A DNA stretch of 64,000 bases, taken from NCBI RefSeq assembly GCF_009827615.1, contig NZ_WTYU01000002.1, forward strand, positions 291,010 to 355,009, given 5' to 3'. The notes beneath the pieces were generated by a model. That model made no database searches. It was given only the letters and a program-made list of their open reading frames with translations, and was not told where the DNA came from. Positions 62,655-64,000 of this stretch are shown piece by piece. Within the stretch, counting starts at the first letter, position 1, and every line of letters begins with the position of its first letter. The DNA comes from Allopontixanthobacter confluentis. Its GTDB lineage: Bacteria; Pseudomonadota; Alphaproteobacteria; Sphingomonadales; Sphingomonadaceae. The position numbers and the translations under genes are program-made.

Positions 62655-63251
62655 TCAGCGATTGGCTGGCTTTCGCTTTTGCGGCGACGCCTCAGGAGTT
62701 TCGCTCTGCATGCTGATAGGCTGCAGGTCGATCCCGAAAAGCTTCCATTGCCCCTGTTCCCATTGAAAATACATATTAAAAAAGATTGAAGTGGGTCTTA
62801 AGACGAACAGTCCCTTAACTTCAAAAATGTCAGCCTGAACCTGCCGGGGCGCCTCTGAATATGTTGGGGGGACAAGCAGGACATTCGACAAATTGATACG
62901 CGAATTGCGAATGCCAGAAAAAGTTGTCGCAAGCGTGGCCGCAGTATTATTGATCTGGAAGCCTTGAGCCGACATGTCCCGCAGCACCGAATAGTTCCCG
63001 GAGCGATTAGCATGGTCAACAGCGATAATCGTTGACCAGACCAGTTTCGACATTTCCAATGAATCGGGAACGGGGCGCATTGAGGCTGGCGGCAATATCG
63101 AAGGCTGGCCGGTATTTGCCTGCTGCTGAGCCACAGCGGGCAAAGAGATCGCTAACGAGACGAAGGCGATCAAAGCGGCTGCATAGGAAAACGCCGGGGC
63201 AATGAGCCCCGGCATTCTCTTATTCTTATCAATAGTTTTGTTCATTTGCAT
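62655..63251 (-). CDS. Secreted NTF2-like protein downstream of the adhesin
   Basis: 198 residues. Basic N terminus and signal-like hydrophobic segment (about 22-42, ending PAVA), then a mature part with LVWSTIIAVDHANRSGNYSV, INLSNVLLVPPTYSE and FFNMYFQWEQGQWKLFGIDL, which has the look of an NTF2-like cone fold; its C terminus is charged. It starts 11 bases after the adhesin stop and is likely cotranscribed. A role in adhesin export or folding is only suggested by position. Confidence 0.6.
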   Translation of the reverse strand: MQMNKTIDKNKRMPGLIAPAFSYAAALIAFVSLAISLPAVAQQQANTGQPSILPPASMRPVPDSLEMSKLVWSTIIAVDHANRSGNYSVLRDMSAQGFQINNTAATLATTFSGIRNSRINLSNVLLVPPTYSEAPRQVQADIFEVKGLFVLRPTSIFFNMYFQWEQGQWKLFGIDLQPISMQSETPEASPQKRKPANR

Positions 63252-63262
63252 TGTGTAGCGGA

Positions 63263-64000
63263 TTACCAGGCAATTTGGAAGCCGCCACGAGCACCTACTT
63301 CGCCGCTGTCGAAACCGACACCCAATCCGGCGGAGACTGAAGCCTTTTCGCTGACCCGTGCAGTCATCGCAATGGTACCGGCACTGCGGTTTTCATAATA
63401 GCCTACGCCGCCCGATAGACCGAAGGTTGTGCCTGCTGGCAGGGAAGGAGATTCCATCGCTAAAGCCATAGCGACACCTTCGTTTGCCTTGCGGATACCT
63501 GCGCGGTTATCGGCAGTCTCGCCAAATAGCGTATTAAGACTGGCCGTATTGCTGGCAGTAAGGGCCTGCAGCGATGTGATGCTGGCCGTGTTGGCTGCCA
63601 CCGAAGCGGTGCTGGCTACAGACGAGCGACCAAGCGTACCACTGTTGTCAGTCGTGACTGCGTAGATCGTACCGGTTTGGCTTGCGGTGCTGGTTTCCAA
63701 ACCTGCGATTACCACTTGGCCATCCTTGGTCGCGGTGGCACCATTACCGATTGCGACTGAATTATTGCCAGTTGCAACAGCCAGATTCCCCACGGCAATC
63801 GCGCCAGCGCCTGCGGTTCGGGCTTGGTTACCGAGTGCCAGCGAGTTGTTCCCATTGGCGATCGCATCATTACCGATAGCGGTCGAGAAATCGGACTGTG
63901 CGTCAGCGTTTTCACCGATGGCAGTGGAACGAAGGCCGAATGCTGTGGCCAGATGACCCAGGGCAGTCGAACGCTCGTTCGCTGCAAGTGACTGCCAGCC
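63263..64000 (-). CDS. Trimeric autotransporter adhesin, C-terminal part (N terminus outside window)
   Basis: The frame is open from the right edge: 245 residues. YadA-like head repeats of the form TAIGxxAxAxGxxS (for example NGNNSLALGNQARTAGA) lead into a threonine/serine-rich neck and coiled coil (about 100-175), then the YadA anchor (about 180-245) that ends FQIAW with the terminal aromatic residue. The trimer forms a 12-strand barrel and holds the head on the surface for attachment. Confidence 0.88.
   Translation of the reverse strand, partial: GWQSLAANERSTALGHLATAFGLRSTAIGENADAQSDFSTAIGNDAIANGNNSLALGNQARTAGAGAIAVGNLAVATGNNSVAIGNGATATKDGQVVIAGLETSTASQTGTIYAVTTDNSGTLGRSSVASTASVAANTASITSLQALTASNTASLNTLFGETADNRAGIRKANEGVAMALAMESPSLPAGTTFGLSGGVGYYENRSAGTIAMTARVSEKASVSAGLGVGFDSGEVGARGGFQIAW

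Overview
The window looks like a stretch of chromosome from a GC-rich alphaproteobacterium of the order Sphingomonadales, most likely Erythrobacteraceae-like. This is inferred from a sphingomonad-style gene transfer agent (GTA) cluster, a MipZ-type division ATPase, a tonB-exbB-exbD-exbD cluster, a glnK-amtB operon with a sigma-54 promoter, and paired AraC-type regulators. No rRNA, tRNA or CRISPR array was found. Most of the window is dense housekeeping sequence. The accessory parts are a transposon (2095-4959), the GTA cluster (5040-19051) and an adhesin gene cut by the right edge.

Region by region. 1-1944: a fatty acid hydroxylase cut by the left edge, a Crp/Fnr-type regulator and a DedA-family membrane protein. 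2087-4967: an IS1595-family (ISXO2-like) transposon with exact 8-bp target duplications and imperfect terminal inverted repeats. It carries a transposase and three passenger genes (DUF3800, a 52-residue charged protein, a two-helix membrane protein). It sits between the DedA gene and the first GTA gene, and its target site overlaps the -10 region of a promoter-like sequence that would otherwise face the GTA cluster. 5040-19051: GTA genes equivalent to g1 to g16, in order and apparently intact. Oddities are an intrinsic terminator before the capsid gene, a hairpin after it, a g12 protein about 560 residues longer than usual and a short g15. 19245-23834: OmpA-family porin, lipoprotein Cu/Zn superoxide dismutase, MFS transporter, queC and a secreted DUF3617-like protein.

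23922-26980: argD-argF-hslO. 27163-31819: double cold-shock-domain protein, then on the plus strand a TIGR01244-like protein, a small membrane protein, a three-histidine-box hydroxylase and a GMC oxidoreductase. 31923-36277: TonB-dependent receptor, amtB and glnK, the last two behind a consensus sigma-54 promoter, so expected to respond to nitrogen status. 36409-43537: a translation-centred run on the minus strand (rpmI, rplT, pheS, pheT, prfC) followed by a flavin-type oxidase-fold protein and an endonuclease/phosphatase-family protein. 43714-51748: histidinol-phosphatase, two tandem AraC-type regulators, prs, glpX, hom and two secreted proteins of unknown function.

52083-54727: tonB-exbB-exbD-exbD, the energising complex for receptors such as the one at 31923-34307. 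54824-58627: Lhr-like helicase and a translationally coupled pair (YqcI/YcgG family plus DUF1989). 58718-62357: mipZ, a J-domain protein and phosphomannomutase/phosphoglucomutase in one operon, with panC divergent. 62655-64000: a trimeric autotransporter adhesin (N-terminal part outside the window) followed by a small secreted protein in the same transcription unit. The strongest candidates for follow-up are the transposon with its passengers in the GTA leader, the rearranged g12/g15 tail genes with the isolated capsid unit, and the YqcI/YcgG-DUF1989 pair.
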